From NCBI GenBank assembly GCA_945861665.1, contig CAMAVS010000002.1, positions 1 to 64,000 on the forward strand: a stretch of 64,000 nucleotides of DNA. The letters are read 5' to 3'. The notes below the pieces were generated by a model, which was not told the origin of the DNA, made no database searches, and saw only the letters and a list, made by a program, of their open reading frames with translations. Origin of the DNA: Chitinophaga pinensis (GTDB lineage Bacteria > Bacteroidota > Bacteroidia > UBA4408). Positions 43,834 to 52,248 of the stretch are shown one piece after another. A program made the position numbers and the translations under genes. Within the stretch, counting starts at the first letter, position 1, and each line of letters begins with the position of its first letter.

Positions 43834-46398
43834 TTAATTTTCTAGTGAATAAACCGGTAAATTTTCTTTTGTTGCATCCACAATATGATTTGTTTCCATT
43901 TCTTTTGCAGTTTCTACAAAACACTTCATATCTTTTATGGTTGCTATTTCTTTAGTAAGAGGAGTATATTCTGTAAATTCACCATTCTTAAAATAATGGA
44001 ATTTATTTGTTTCTGGATGCAATGCAATTATGTGTACCCAATCATTATTATACCATTCATAAATTTCAGGTGTTATAGTGATTGCTTTCATAACCGCCTC
44101 AGGATAATGTTCTACAACAACTAGCAAACGAACTGGATCGTGTACTTCAATCATTTGTAAAGGCAAACCTGGACGAAGATCACCATCAGCGCTGTTAGCA
44201 ACACCAATCAATCCCATTACATTGTGAGGCAATTTAGTTCCCGCACCCAATTTGTGATTATCAACTCGAGAAAAATAATATTCCAAATTAATTCCTCCAC
44301 ACACCAAACCGATTGGACGCATTACACCTGTAAGTAGTGTTGCATCTTTATCCGTGCGATAATCATAAGAGTTCATGAATGCACGCCTATCTAAAAACAA
44401 TCCTTTAGTAAGCTCTCTACTTCCGATGATACACAATGTATTTGTTCCATGTCCGAGTTCAGGTCGAGGCTCAAATAAAGAAACAGAACGATCCTTTATC
44501 GCTTTTCTTGTTTGTTTCAAGCTTCCTTTTGTATTGATGGATGCAAATCTTCTTGATCGCTCTTTCGCATTCAAATCTAATGCATCTTCAAAAGCTGCTT
44601 TATTTTTTTTATGTGCTTCCTCATTTACAGAATTCAATTGCTGCTCATCATAAAATTCTATTTCATCTGCTGCAGTATCATGCAAACCACCAACAAATTC
44701 TGTTGTGTCTGGAATAACTAACCCATGCGAACTTAAAATAGCTCTTACTTTCGGATGGTTTGTCATGAATGCAAAAACGCGAGAGTTGACAGAACCAGGT
44801 CTTCCGCTACAAGCTCCGCAATCATGAGCACCGTGATGAGGATTATTTGCACTGCTAGAACCATGTCCGACTACATAAACAATAGGTGCAAAATTTTTGA
44901 CCATTCCAATTCCACGCAATAACCCTTCTACTCTTGCAGCCATTTCCTCAATTGTGAAACCAATTTGCAAATCATTCTCTCTGTAACTTATATCTTTATT
45001 TTCTATGGATAGTGTTGCAGTTTTATCCATGTGAATAAATGCATTGGAAATGGCTGGACTCATTTTCGGAAGGAACACAGTCAAAAATAATTTTACAGCG
45101 GAAATAAATCCATAAAACATTGTGATGATAGATCCAATAAAAAAAGTATGATTCTTTTTTGTATAAAGCAACTCATGCTTTCTTTCGCCTTGCGCATTTA
45201 TTTCTTTTATCAGGTATTTTGGAAAAACGGGAGCCGGACAAAGTTTGTCGTAGAACTTAGCATTCTGTGGCTGAAAATAAAATTCAACACCAAAGAATCC
45301 CGGAGCAGCTAATGTTTCACAAGTAGGATCAACAGATTCAATATTTCTTCTTATAGAACATTCACGTTCATCGATACAGAATATGGCTTGAAAACTTGTT
45401 TTTGCAGGAGTAGCGATTTGCTTTTTCTTCCCTAGTGCAATTCCTGAAAGCACTTCATCATAATAGCTCCATTCAAATGCATCCTGCCAAAGCTTGAACA
45501 CTTCTTCCAACTCTGTAAGAGGGGCATCAGCAAAAAGATCAACAGGAGAACTATTTATTTTATTACATAAAGGCTCCCAATCATTTCCTAACTGCTTATC
45601 CAATGCATCAATTTCAAGAAGCAAATCAAAAACAACAAGATCATGAAGTGAGGTTACTCTTTTGTCGAGCAAAACATTTGGCTCTGATTCAATTGCTGAA
45701 ATCATCCCCGACCAACCTCTGTGACTGAATTGCTGATCGAACAAATATTGCTCATAGTAAGCTTCATTTCCTACAACTATTTTCAAAAGTTCTTTTATTC
45801 CAAGACCTTCTTCTAAATATTTTTTTGGTCTTTTCGTTTTAAAAAAACTGGTGAAACTATTTTTCTCAAGATCTTTAATGGCATTCAAAAAACCTTTATT
45901 CTCCTGAGGAAAATCCCAGACTGAAATTCCTTGATCAAGATAACTGCAAAGCACACGGAATAATAGTGGTTGCACCAGTGTATCCAAATCAATTTTGTGT
46001 TTTGTTTTCCAGTTTGCACGCAAAGCACCTACGCGTGGGAAAATCGACTCACTATATTCCTTTGTAAGAAGTTTTTCTTTCCAGTTTAAGAATTGCTCCG
46101 CTCCTTTTTTATCATTGATTATTTTATCAAGCACCTCCTTTTTAATTCGGCCATCTTCATACATCTTTCTAAAATCAGCAAGCTGAAGTGTTACTTTGAA
46201 ACCAAATATTTTAGACGCTTTAAAAATGGCATCATAAAATTTCATGTGCTGGAAAGCATGTAAAGAATTATGATGAATAAAATCCTTCAAGGGGGTTTGC
46301 GTAGGCAAATAATGCTTCAGCTCTTGCAAAACATGCTTTTCGTCAAACACTATGCTACTTTTGGCAACCTTTTTTTCAAGAGTGATTGTGTCGTTCAT
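43834..46398 (-). CDS. dabA: DabA, zinc-containing subunit of the DAB inorganic-carbon uptake system
   Basis: An 854-aa DUF2309/UPF0753 protein. The beta-carbonic-anhydrase-like zinc residues are intact: Cys341 and Asp343 in FCIDERECSIRR, His512 in VVGHGSSSANN and Cys527 in HDCGACSGRPG. The N-terminal HHNSLHAFQ motif is typical. DabA is thought to hydrate CO2 at the membrane in one direction, energised through DabB. It is preceded by a carbonic anhydrase gene (36 nt) and followed by dabB (7 nt). Confidence 0.93.
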   Translation of the reverse strand: MNDTITLEKKVAKSSIVFDEKHVLQELKHYLPTQTPLKDFIHHNSLHAFQHMKFYDAIFKASKIFGFKVTLQLADFRKMYEDGRIKKEVLDKIINDKKGAEQFLNWKEKLLTKEYSESIFPRVGALRANWKTKHKIDLDTLVQPLLFRVLCSYLDQGISVWDFPQENKGFLNAIKDLEKNSFTSFFKTKRPKKYLEEGLGIKELLKIVVGNEAYYEQYLFDQQFSHRGWSGMISAIESEPNVLLDKRVTSLHDLVVFDLLLEIDALDKQLGNDWEPLCNKINSSPVDLFADAPLTELEEVFKLWQDAFEWSYYDEVLSGIALGKKKQIATPAKTSFQAIFCIDERECSIRRNIESVDPTCETLAAPGFFGVEFYFQPQNAKFYDKLCPAPVFPKYLIKEINAQGERKHELLYTKKNHTFFIGSIITMFYGFISAVKLFLTVFLPKMSPAISNAFIHMDKTATLSIENKDISYRENDLQIGFTIEEMAARVEGLLRGIGMVKNFAPIVYVVGHGSSSANNPHHGAHDCGACSGRPGSVNSRVFAFMTNHPKVRAILSSHGLVIPDTTEFVGGLHDTAADEIEFYDEQQLNSVNEEAHKKNKAAFEDALDLNAKERSRRFASINTKGSLKQTRKAIKDRSVSLFEPRPELGHGTNTLCIIGSRELTKGLFLDRRAFMNSYDYRTDKDATLLTGVMRPIGLVCGGINLEYYFSRVDNHKLGAGTKLPHNVMGLIGVANSADGDLRPGLPLQMIEVHDPVRLLVVVEHYPEAVMKAITITPEIYEWYNNDWVHIIALHPETNKFHYFKNGEFTEYTPLTKEIATIKDMKCFVETAKEMETNHIVDATKENLPVYSLEN

Positions 46399-46433
46399 TT
46401 TTTATAAAATTTTCTTATACTTATTTTGTATAA

Positions 46434-47111
46434 TTAATAACTCATTTGCTCTCTAACATCGGATTTGTTGCAGATCATAGATTCTTCAAAAAATTCTACT
46501 TGTCCAGATTCTAAATTGTGTTTAGCACCAATAATTGCAGCCTCTCCATTCTCTATCATTTGCTCCAAAATATAACTACGATCTACAATTATTTTTACTG
46601 AACGCTTTAAATTGATGGTAGATACATTCTCTATAAATGATGCATTGCCGGAATTTCTTTTATCAGGTTCAGTTGTAATTGTTTCTTGATAAATAGCTGG
46701 TTGAATTTTTGACAACAACTCTGTAAGATTTCCCAATTCTATATGATCGCAAGCTCCTTTTATTGCGCCACAGCTAGAATGCCCCAATACAACAATTAAT
46801 TTTGAACCTGCAACCTTACAGGCAAATTCTATACTTCCGATAATGTCAGTATTCACCACATTTCCTGCAATCCGAATAGAAAAAACATCTCCCAGCCCTT
46901 GGTCAAAAATCAATTCCGGTGACGTACGGCTATCAATGCAACTTAATATAACCGCAAATGGCCATTGGCCTTCTCTTGTATCATTTGCTTGTTGAAGTAA
47001 ATTTCTGTTTGCTTTATAGTTTTTAACAAACCTTTCGTTGCCTTCTTTTAATATTTCCAGTGCCTTTGTTGGCGACATAGACGCTTGCGTTTCCGCAGTA
47101 TGTGTTTTCAT
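46434..47111 (-). CDS. Beta-class carbonic anhydrase
   Basis: A 225-aa enzyme interconverting CO2 and bicarbonate. The zinc ligands are Cys58 (SCIDSR), His111 and Cys114 (GHSSCGAIKGA), with the Asp60-Arg62 dyad intact. There is no signal peptide, so it is cytoplasmic. It lies 12 nt after the SulP gene and 35 nt before dabA, a position that links it to bicarbonate supply. Confidence 0.95.
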   Translation of the reverse strand: MKTHTAETQASMSPTKALEILKEGNERFVKNYKANRNLLQQANDTREGQWPFAVILSCIDSRTSPELIFDQGLGDVFSIRIAGNVVNTDIIGSIEFACKVAGSKLIVVLGHSSCGAIKGACDHIELGNLTELLSKIQPAIYQETITTEPDKRNSGNASFIENVSTINLKRSVKIIVDRSYILEQMIENGEAAIIGAKHNLESGQVEFFEESMICNKSDVREQMSY

Positions 47112-47123
47112 ACATTGTGTTTT

Positions 47124-48695
47124 TTAATGTCTGGATGTTCCTTTAAATTCGGGAATGTTTTTAAGTTCTAATGTTATCTCTTTTAGTTGTGCGGCTTCCT
47201 TGAAGTTGTGAATGATTTCGAGTACATCCATATCAATATAGTGAGAATTGGTGCCATCAATAACAACAGAGGAGCCATTTGGTAAATGATGTAATTTAAG
47301 CGCGATACTCCCTTTGTTAAGAAAGGTAACATCTTCCGCCAAGGAAATTATTGTTTTTTCTTTTCCATCATTGCTAATCGTCTGTGAAAAATAATCCCGT
47401 TTATAATTATTTCTCAAAATGAAGAAAAAGGAAACCAACATCCCTACACCAATTCCCTTTAATAAATCGGAAAACTGTATAGCAATTATAGTAATCACAA
47501 ATGGAAGAAATTGGCTCCAACCTAATTTGTACATCGATTTAAATAAAGAAACCTTTGCTAATTTATAACCAACAACTAATAAAACGGCAGCTAAGCAGGC
47601 CAAAGGAATTTTATTTAAAACGGTGGCTAATCCAATAACACTAATCAACAATAATAAACCGTGAAATATTGCCGACAATTTTGTTCTAGCACCTGAATTA
47701 ATATTTGCAGAGCTGCGAACAATAACCGCTGTTAAAGGCAGCCCCCCTATCAAACCGGATACAACATTTCCTAAACCTTGTGCTTTTAACTCACGGTTGG
47801 TTGGTGTAACTCTTTTATGCGGATCTAATTTATCGGCAGCTTCAACACATAACAACGTTTCGAGACTTGCAATAATTGCAATTGTTATTGCCACAACATA
47901 CACGTGATAGTTTCCAAAAGCACTAAAATCGGGCAATGTAAATTGATTTACAAAAGCCGTAGCGGATTCGGCAACTGGTAATTGAACAAGTTTTTCACTT
48001 GATAAGTATAGTGTTGGTTGATTTATTTTAAAAAACTCATTCATTAAAACACCCAATATAACAACCAATAGTGCGCCCGGAACAATATTGAAAAATGCAT
48101 ATTTTTTCAAAAAAGGTCGTTCCCACATAATTAATATAAACAGTGAAATACCTGCAATTATAAGTGCGCCAGGATGAACAAAATTAAATGCATATAATAT
48201 TTCGGAAAATGTATTGTGCCCATCTGCTTGAAAAAAGTCAAAATCCCCTTCATTGTCTAAATCATAACCCAATGCATGGGGTATTTGTTTTAATATTAAA
48301 ATAATACCGATAGCAGCAAGCATTCCTTTTATAACGCTTGATGGAAAATAATAGGCTATAGCTCCTGCTTTTAAATAACCCAACGCAATTTGAATTAAAC
48401 CTGCTAAAACAACTGCAAGTAAAAACACCTCATAGCCGCCTAATTGGGTAATGGAATTTAATACAATTACGGTTAAACCTGCCGCAGGTCCGCTTACACT
48501 AAGCGATGATCCGCTAGCAAATGCAACAACAATACCACCAACAATACCTGCAATAATTCCTGAAAACAAAGGCGCACCTGATGCAAGTGCAATGCCCAAA
48601 CACAATGGCAATGCTACTAAAAAGACCACTAGCCCTGCAGGTAAATCGTTTTTAAAATATTTGAAAGAGAATTCTTTATTGTTTTGATTGTTCAT
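47124..48695 (-). CDS. SulP-family anion (bicarbonate-type) transporter
   Basis: A 523-aa SLC26/SulP protein with about 12-14 membrane segments. The N-terminal block DLPAGLVVFLVALPLCLGIA and SLSVSGPAAGLTVIV motifs are characteristic. A C-terminal STAS domain (about 440-523) has the IDGTN and DVLEIIHNFKEA elements. SulP proteins carry sulfate, bicarbonate or other anions; next to a carbonic anhydrase and DAB genes, bicarbonate is most likely (inference). It is the first gene of the minus-strand group. Confidence 0.9.
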   Translation of the reverse strand: MNNQNNKEFSFKYFKNDLPAGLVVFLVALPLCLGIALASGAPLFSGIIAGIVGGIVVAFASGSSLSVSGPAAGLTVIVLNSITQLGGYEVFLLAVVLAGLIQIALGYLKAGAIAYYFPSSVIKGMLAAIGIILILKQIPHALGYDLDNEGDFDFFQADGHNTFSEILYAFNFVHPGALIIAGISLFILIMWERPFLKKYAFFNIVPGALLVVILGVLMNEFFKINQPTLYLSSEKLVQLPVAESATAFVNQFTLPDFSAFGNYHVYVVAITIAIIASLETLLCVEAADKLDPHKRVTPTNRELKAQGLGNVVSGLIGGLPLTAVIVRSSANINSGARTKLSAIFHGLLLLISVIGLATVLNKIPLACLAAVLLVVGYKLAKVSLFKSMYKLGWSQFLPFVITIIAIQFSDLLKGIGVGMLVSFFFILRNNYKRDYFSQTISNDGKEKTIISLAEDVTFLNKGSIALKLHHLPNGSSVVIDGTNSHYIDMDVLEIIHNFKEAAQLKEITLELKNIPEFKGTSRH

Positions 48696-48719
48696 AAAAT
48701 GACTATTATTGTTTATTAA

Positions 48720-48740
48720 TCAACTCTATCAAAGAGTTGA
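48720..48740. promoter_or_regulatory. Perfect palindrome upstream of the SulP operon
   Basis: TCAACTCT at 48720-48727 and its exact complement at 48733-48740 with a 5-nt centre lie 25-45 nt upstream of the SulP start. This is the right place for an operator of a dimeric regulator. A clear TAnnTTTG element is not seen nearby. Confidence 0.5.
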
Positions 48741-48811
48741 CTATTATCTACGTTAATGAAATAAAGTTGAAATAGGAAACAAGGGGGGGAGGCGCCTTGT
48801 TCATATTTTGA

Positions 48812-49141
48812 TTATATTACTTCAGGAGGAAAATATACCTCTTGGCTATAATCGGATGAAGAATTCTTGTTATGTATAGAGCAATAACGACTACGCTCTG
48901 TTTGATCGTAAATTAAATTATTAGCAAGCCGTTTGTTATCAAAATAACAATCATCCGAAAAATTTAATTTCTCACTTTTTTCATTTGACTCCTTTGATTC
49001 CGAACTCCTTTCCTCACATTTAAAATCATCTACCCAAGCGATGGAATCATTCCCCATAATTTTTGAAAAATACTCAATTGTGTCATAGCAATAAGCAAAC
49101 GACACAAGTACAAGCAAAATATATGTTACTGTTTTTTTCAA
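48812..49141 (-). CDS. Small secreted protein of unknown function
   Basis: A 109-aa protein with a signal peptide (SFAYC, cleavage around residue 19). The mature part is acidic and Ser/Glu-rich (ERSSESKESNEKSEK), contains three further cysteines and ends PPEVI. I cannot assign a family. A -7 element is present upstream (49162-49169), and a short GC-rich hairpin follows the gene (about 48784-48801). It lies upstream of the carbon operon on the same strand but is probably a separate unit. Confidence 0.6.
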   Translation of the reverse strand: MKKTVTYILLVLVSFAYCYDTIEYFSKIMGNDSIAWVDDFKCEERSSESKESNEKSEKLNFSDDCYFDNKRLANNLIYDQTERSRYCSIHNKNSSSDYSQEVYFPPEVI

Positions 49142-49161
49142 AAGTAATTTCTAATTCGCTG

Positions 49162-49169
49162 CAAAGGTA
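49162..49169 (-). promoter_or_regulatory. -7 element for the small secreted protein
   Basis: TACCTTTG on the minus strand is a TAnnTTTG match, 20 nt upstream of the ATG. Confidence 0.5.
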
Positions 49170-49267
49170 ATAATATTTGAAATATTACTGAAAGACAGGG
49201 TATATAAAAGCCGATTTTTTTGTTAAAAAATCAAAAAACAGGTTGAAAGGTTGCTAAATAAGCTACT

Positions 49268-49323
49268 TTAACAATTCGTTTACATTCTTTATATATTATG
49301 GAAACATCAAGGCTTGACCTTTG
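49268..49323 (+). promoter_or_regulatory. Phosphate-type promoter of the receiver gene
   Basis: Half-sites TTAACA (49268), TTTACA (49279), a weak position at 49290 (TATATA) and GAAACA (49301) are in exact 11-bp phase. A 9-nt gap leads to GACCTTTG at 49316-49323, one mismatch from TAnnTTTG. The ATG is 12 nt further. The register is the same as at pstS and the porin gene. Confidence 0.6.
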
Positions 49324-49335
49324 TAAAAAACAAAT

Positions 49336-49716
49336 ATGAAAAAGAAGATTCTTATAGTAGATGATGAGCCGGATATTTTGGAATTTATATCCTATAACTT
49401 AAAAAAGCAGGGGCGCGAAGTGTTTACTGCAAACAATGGTGAACTTGGTTTACAGTCGGCACTTAACAATAAGCCCGATTTAATTATTTCCGACATTTTA
49501 ATGCCCGTAATGAATGGCATTGTTATGTGCAGAAAAATGCGTGAAAAAATTGAATTAAGTGAAACGCCATTTATCTTTTTAAGCGCAACAAATGATGATT
49601 ATCAAGTACTGTCTGCAATGGATGCAGGAGCAACACATTATGTGTCAAAACCAATTTCTATATTGGCACTATTAAATATGGTTAAAGAGCTATTAAACGA
49701 GCCTTTACACAATTAG
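49336..49716 (+). CDS. Stand-alone response-regulator receiver protein
   Basis: A 126-aa CheY-like receiver without an output domain. The acidic pocket (VDDEPD), phospho-acceptor Asp53 (ISDILMP), Ser83 and Lys105 (YVSKP) are intact. The partner kinase is not in the window. Its promoter has the same phased half-sites as the pst promoters, so it is a likely member of the phosphate regulon. Because it has no DNA-binding domain, it cannot be the PhoB-type activator itself. Confidence 0.9.
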   Translation: MKKKILIVDDEPDILEFISYNLKKQGREVFTANNGELGLQSALNNKPDLIISDILMPVMNGIVMCRKMREKIELSETPFIFLSATNDDYQVLSAMDAGATHYVSKPISILALLNMVKELLNEPLHN

Positions 49717-49754
49717 TATATTCTAATTCTAATTCCTTCTAACCACCCACATAT

Positions 49755-49810
49755 TTAACATTACCTTAACATATTGGCAATTTTACATTCACACTAAATG
49801 TATTTATTTG
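49755..49810 (+). promoter_or_regulatory. Phosphate-type promoter of the porin gene
   Basis: Half-sites TTAACA (49755), TTAACA (49766), a weak position at 49777 and TTCACA (49788) are 11 bp apart. A 9-nt gap precedes TTTATTTG at 49803-49810, a one-mismatch -7 element. A 57-nt leader follows before the ATG at 49868. Confidence 0.65.
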
Positions 49811-49867
49811 TAACGTAAAATTTACAATTAATCAACTAACCCGTTACCTTAAATTAAGATAAAATAA

Positions 49868-51115
49868 ATGATTATGACGTATTTAAGAAATTCCCTATTA
49901 ACCTCTGCTCTCTGCTTAGTTTTTTTAAATTCAACCTTAGCACAAGAAATAAAAAAAGACTCAGCCTCTGTAGTTCAAGTTTCAAAAACTGAAGTTAAAG
50001 CTCCGGCAAAAGGCTGGTACGAAAACATAGCCATTCGAGGGTATACTCAAATACGCTATAATCGATTATTTGAAACAAACGATTCTCTTAAAAATGAGCA
50101 AGGGGATAAATCCTGGGGGAGTGGTGGTTTTTTTATTAGACGTATGCGAATTATTTTTAGTGGCAACGTGCACGAGCGTGTATACATTTATATTCAACCC
50201 GATTTTGCCTCATCACCATCCACAGGCTCTAATAATTTTGCTCAATTAAGAGATGCATATTTTGATCTTTCGTTAGATAAAAAGAAAGAGTTTCGATTCC
50301 GTGTAGGTCAAAGTAAAGTGCCTTTTGGTTTTGAAAATCTACAGTCGAGTCAAAATCGTATACCACTTGACCGGAATGATGCTATTAACAGTGCCTTTTC
50401 TAACGAGCGCGACCTTGGAGTATTCTTTTATTGGGCTCCGGAGAAAACAAGAAAATTGTTTGCGTCACTTGTAAATGATGGTTTAAAAGGCAGTGGCGAT
50501 TACGGAGTTTTCGGATTTGGCGTTTTTAATGGTCAAACAGCTAATAAAAATGACTTAAACCACGACCCTCATTATGTTGCACGACTAACTTACCCTATTG
50601 AAATCAAAGGGCAAATAATAGAACCTGGAGTACAAGCTTATAAAGGAATGCACGTAGTAGAAAATCGCTCTACAGGAGTAAAAGGCCCTAACAAAGCATT
50701 CTCATTCGTTGATGAGCGTGTAGCTGCCAGCTTAATACTGTACCCAAAACCATTTGGAGTTCAAGCCGAATATACTATGGGACGCGGACCGGAGTATAAT
50801 CCAGCAACAAAAACAATTGAGACTCAAGATCTAGAAGGAGGTTATGTTACTGCGTCCTATATGTTAAAAATTAAAAAGCAGTTATTGATTCCTTTTGTTA
50901 GAGTACACTATTACGATGGTGGAAAAAAACACGAATTGGATGCAAGAAGTTATAAAGTAAACGAAAGCGAATATGGTGTTGAATGGCAACCCGTAAAAAA
51001 TTTCGAATTGGTTGCTATGTATACAATGTCTGAAAGAAGATTCGAAGACCATAAGTTGTATTTCAACAGACAAGTTGGTAGTTTGCTTCGATTGCAAGCG
51101 CAATTAAATTTTTAA
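49868..51115 (+). CDS. Phosphate-selective porin (OprO/OprP family)
   Basis: A 415-aa outer-membrane porin. It has a signal peptide (cleavage near LAQE), a periplasmic coil and about 16 predicted beta-strands ending in an aromatic residue (LQAQLNF). IRGYTQIRYNRL at the barrel start and FRVGQSKVPFGFENLQSSQN are typical of the OprO/OprP family. It would admit phosphate or polyphosphate. It lies in front of pstS with its own phosphate-type promoter and a strong terminator. Confidence 0.88.
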   Translation: MIMTYLRNSLLTSALCLVFLNSTLAQEIKKDSASVVQVSKTEVKAPAKGWYENIAIRGYTQIRYNRLFETNDSLKNEQGDKSWGSGGFFIRRMRIIFSGNVHERVYIYIQPDFASSPSTGSNNFAQLRDAYFDLSLDKKKEFRFRVGQSKVPFGFENLQSSQNRIPLDRNDAINSAFSNERDLGVFFYWAPEKTRKLFASLVNDGLKGSGDYGVFGFGVFNGQTANKNDLNHDPHYVARLTYPIEIKGQIIEPGVQAYKGMHVVENRSTGVKGPNKAFSFVDERVAASLILYPKPFGVQAEYTMGRGPEYNPATKTIETQDLEGGYVTASYMLKIKKQLLIPFVRVHYYDGGKKHELDARSYKVNESEYGVEWQPVKNFELVAMYTMSERRFEDHKLYFNRQVGSLLRLQAQLNF

Positions 51116-51155
51116 TTATCCTAAAAGAATACAACACAAATTAGTTTGTTATTTC

Positions 51156-51190
51156 AAAAGCCTTGTTTAAAAACAAGGCTTTTGCTTTTA
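51156..51190 (+). terminator. Rho-independent terminator after the porin gene
   Basis: A perfect 13-bp stem (51156-51168 with 51171-51183), a 2-nt loop or slightly shorter stem, and a T-rich tail. Confidence 0.9.
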
Positions 51191-51199
51191 CGAAAACAA

Positions 51200-51255
51200 T
51201 TATACTTTAATTAACTCAAAAGAAACATTTACTTAACACTCTTGGACGAATTTTG
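51200..51255 (+). promoter_or_regulatory. Phosphate-type promoter of pstS
   Basis: Four positions 11 bp apart: TTATAC (51200), TTAACT (51211), GAAACA (51222) and TTAACA (51233). A 9-nt gap leads to GAATTTTG at 51248-51255, one mismatch from TAnnTTTG. The ATG is at 51273. Confidence 0.65.
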
Positions 51256-51272
51256 TAAAAAAATAAAAGACA

Positions 51273-52094
51273 ATGAAAAAAAGAATTTCAATTATTGCAA
51301 CTACAATTTGCATCGTTGGTGGTACCACAATTTTTGCTCAAAAAATTAAAGGAAGTGATACTGTATTGCCCCTATCACAGAAAGAAGCTGAAAGTTTTAT
51401 GAAAACGAATAAGTCAGCAAACATTATAGTTACAGGCGGGGGGAGCGGTGTTGGAATTGCTGCACTAATGGATGGAACAACAGACATAGCAATGTCATCG
51501 CGCAAAATGAAATTGGATGAGAAAATGAAAATGCAAGATGCTGGTCGTCCATTTAAAGAGGTAATTATTGCAAACGATGCATTGTCTGTAATTGTTAATC
51601 CCAATAATAAAGTGTCCCAACTAACACGCGAACAATTAGAAGGCATATACATAGGGAAAATAAAAAACTGGAAAGAAGTTGGCGGTGACGATATGGTTAT
51701 AGTTGTTTATTCCCGTGAATCAAGTTCTGGAACTTATGAATTTTTTAAGGAGCACGTAATGAACAAAAAAAATTATGGCAGTACTGTATTAAATATGCCG
51801 GCAACCGGAGCTATTGTTCAGTCGGTTAGTCAAACTAAAGGAGCTATTGGTTATATTGGTTTAGCCTATATGGAAAAACCCGTTAAGGCTTTAAAAGTGT
51901 CATACGATAGTGGAAAAACATACATTGAGCCTTCTATGGCCAATGCTAAAAATCAAAGTTATCCTATTGTGCGTTCATTATACTACTACTATACAGTTGC
52001 AGATGAGAAAACAGTTAAACCTTTTGTAGATTTTGTTTTATCTGCTGAAGGACAAAAAATAGTGGTGGCAGAAGGCTATGTTCCTTTGAAGTAA
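51273..52094 (+). CDS. pstS: Phosphate ABC transporter substrate-binding protein PstS
   Basis: A 273-aa periplasmic phosphate-binding protein with a signal peptide (cleavage near FAQK). Phosphate-contact segments are visible: KGSDTVLPL, TGGGSGVGIAAL, DIAMSSR and the SRESSSGTYEFF loop. It delivers phosphate to PstC/PstA. It is followed by its own terminator, and pstC has a separate promoter, so pstS is expressed as a single-gene unit, probably to allow high levels. Confidence 0.94.
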   Translation: MKKRISIIATTICIVGGTTIFAQKIKGSDTVLPLSQKEAESFMKTNKSANIIVTGGGSGVGIAALMDGTTDIAMSSRKMKLDEKMKMQDAGRPFKEVIIANDALSVIVNPNNKVSQLTREQLEGIYIGKIKNWKEVGGDDMVIVVYSRESSSGTYEFFKEHVMNKKNYGSTVLNMPATGAIVQSVSQTKGAIGYIGLAYMEKPVKALKVSYDSGKTYIEPSMANAKNQSYPIVRSLYYYYTVADEKTVKPFVDFVLSAEGQKIVVAEGYVPLK

Positions 52095-52111
52095 TTAAAC
52101 TGTTTCATTTT

Positions 52112-52147
52112 AAAAGCGGCACCATAAAAGTGTCGCTTTTTTTGTGT
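52112..52147 (+). terminator. Rho-independent terminator after pstS
   Basis: An 11-bp stem (52112-52122 with 52130-52140, one G-U pair), a 7-nt loop and a run of seven or more T. Confidence 0.9.
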
Positions 52148-52161
52148 TCAATAATTTAGCA

Positions 52162-52239
52162 TTAACGCTTCGTTAACATTAAATTAACTTAAGCATAACC
52201 CTTTATTACACCTTTAAAAAAAGCACATAGGTACTTTTG
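52162..52239 (+). promoter_or_regulatory. Phosphate-type promoter of pstCAB-phoU
   Basis: Five half-sites with exact 11-bp phase: TTAACG (52162), TTAACA (52173), TTAACT (52184), ATAACC (52195) and TTACAC (52206). TACTTTTG at 52232-52239 is a perfect TAnnTTTG element, 9 nt before the ATG at 52249. Counted from the -7 element, the half-sites share the register of the other three phosphate promoters. Confidence 0.75.
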
Positions 52240-52248
52240 TGTTGATTT

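Noticed and set aside
48784-48801. GC-rich hairpin after the small secreted protein as a strong terminator
   Set aside because: The stem is about 7 bp and there is no T-tract on the coding strand, so terminator function is doubtful.
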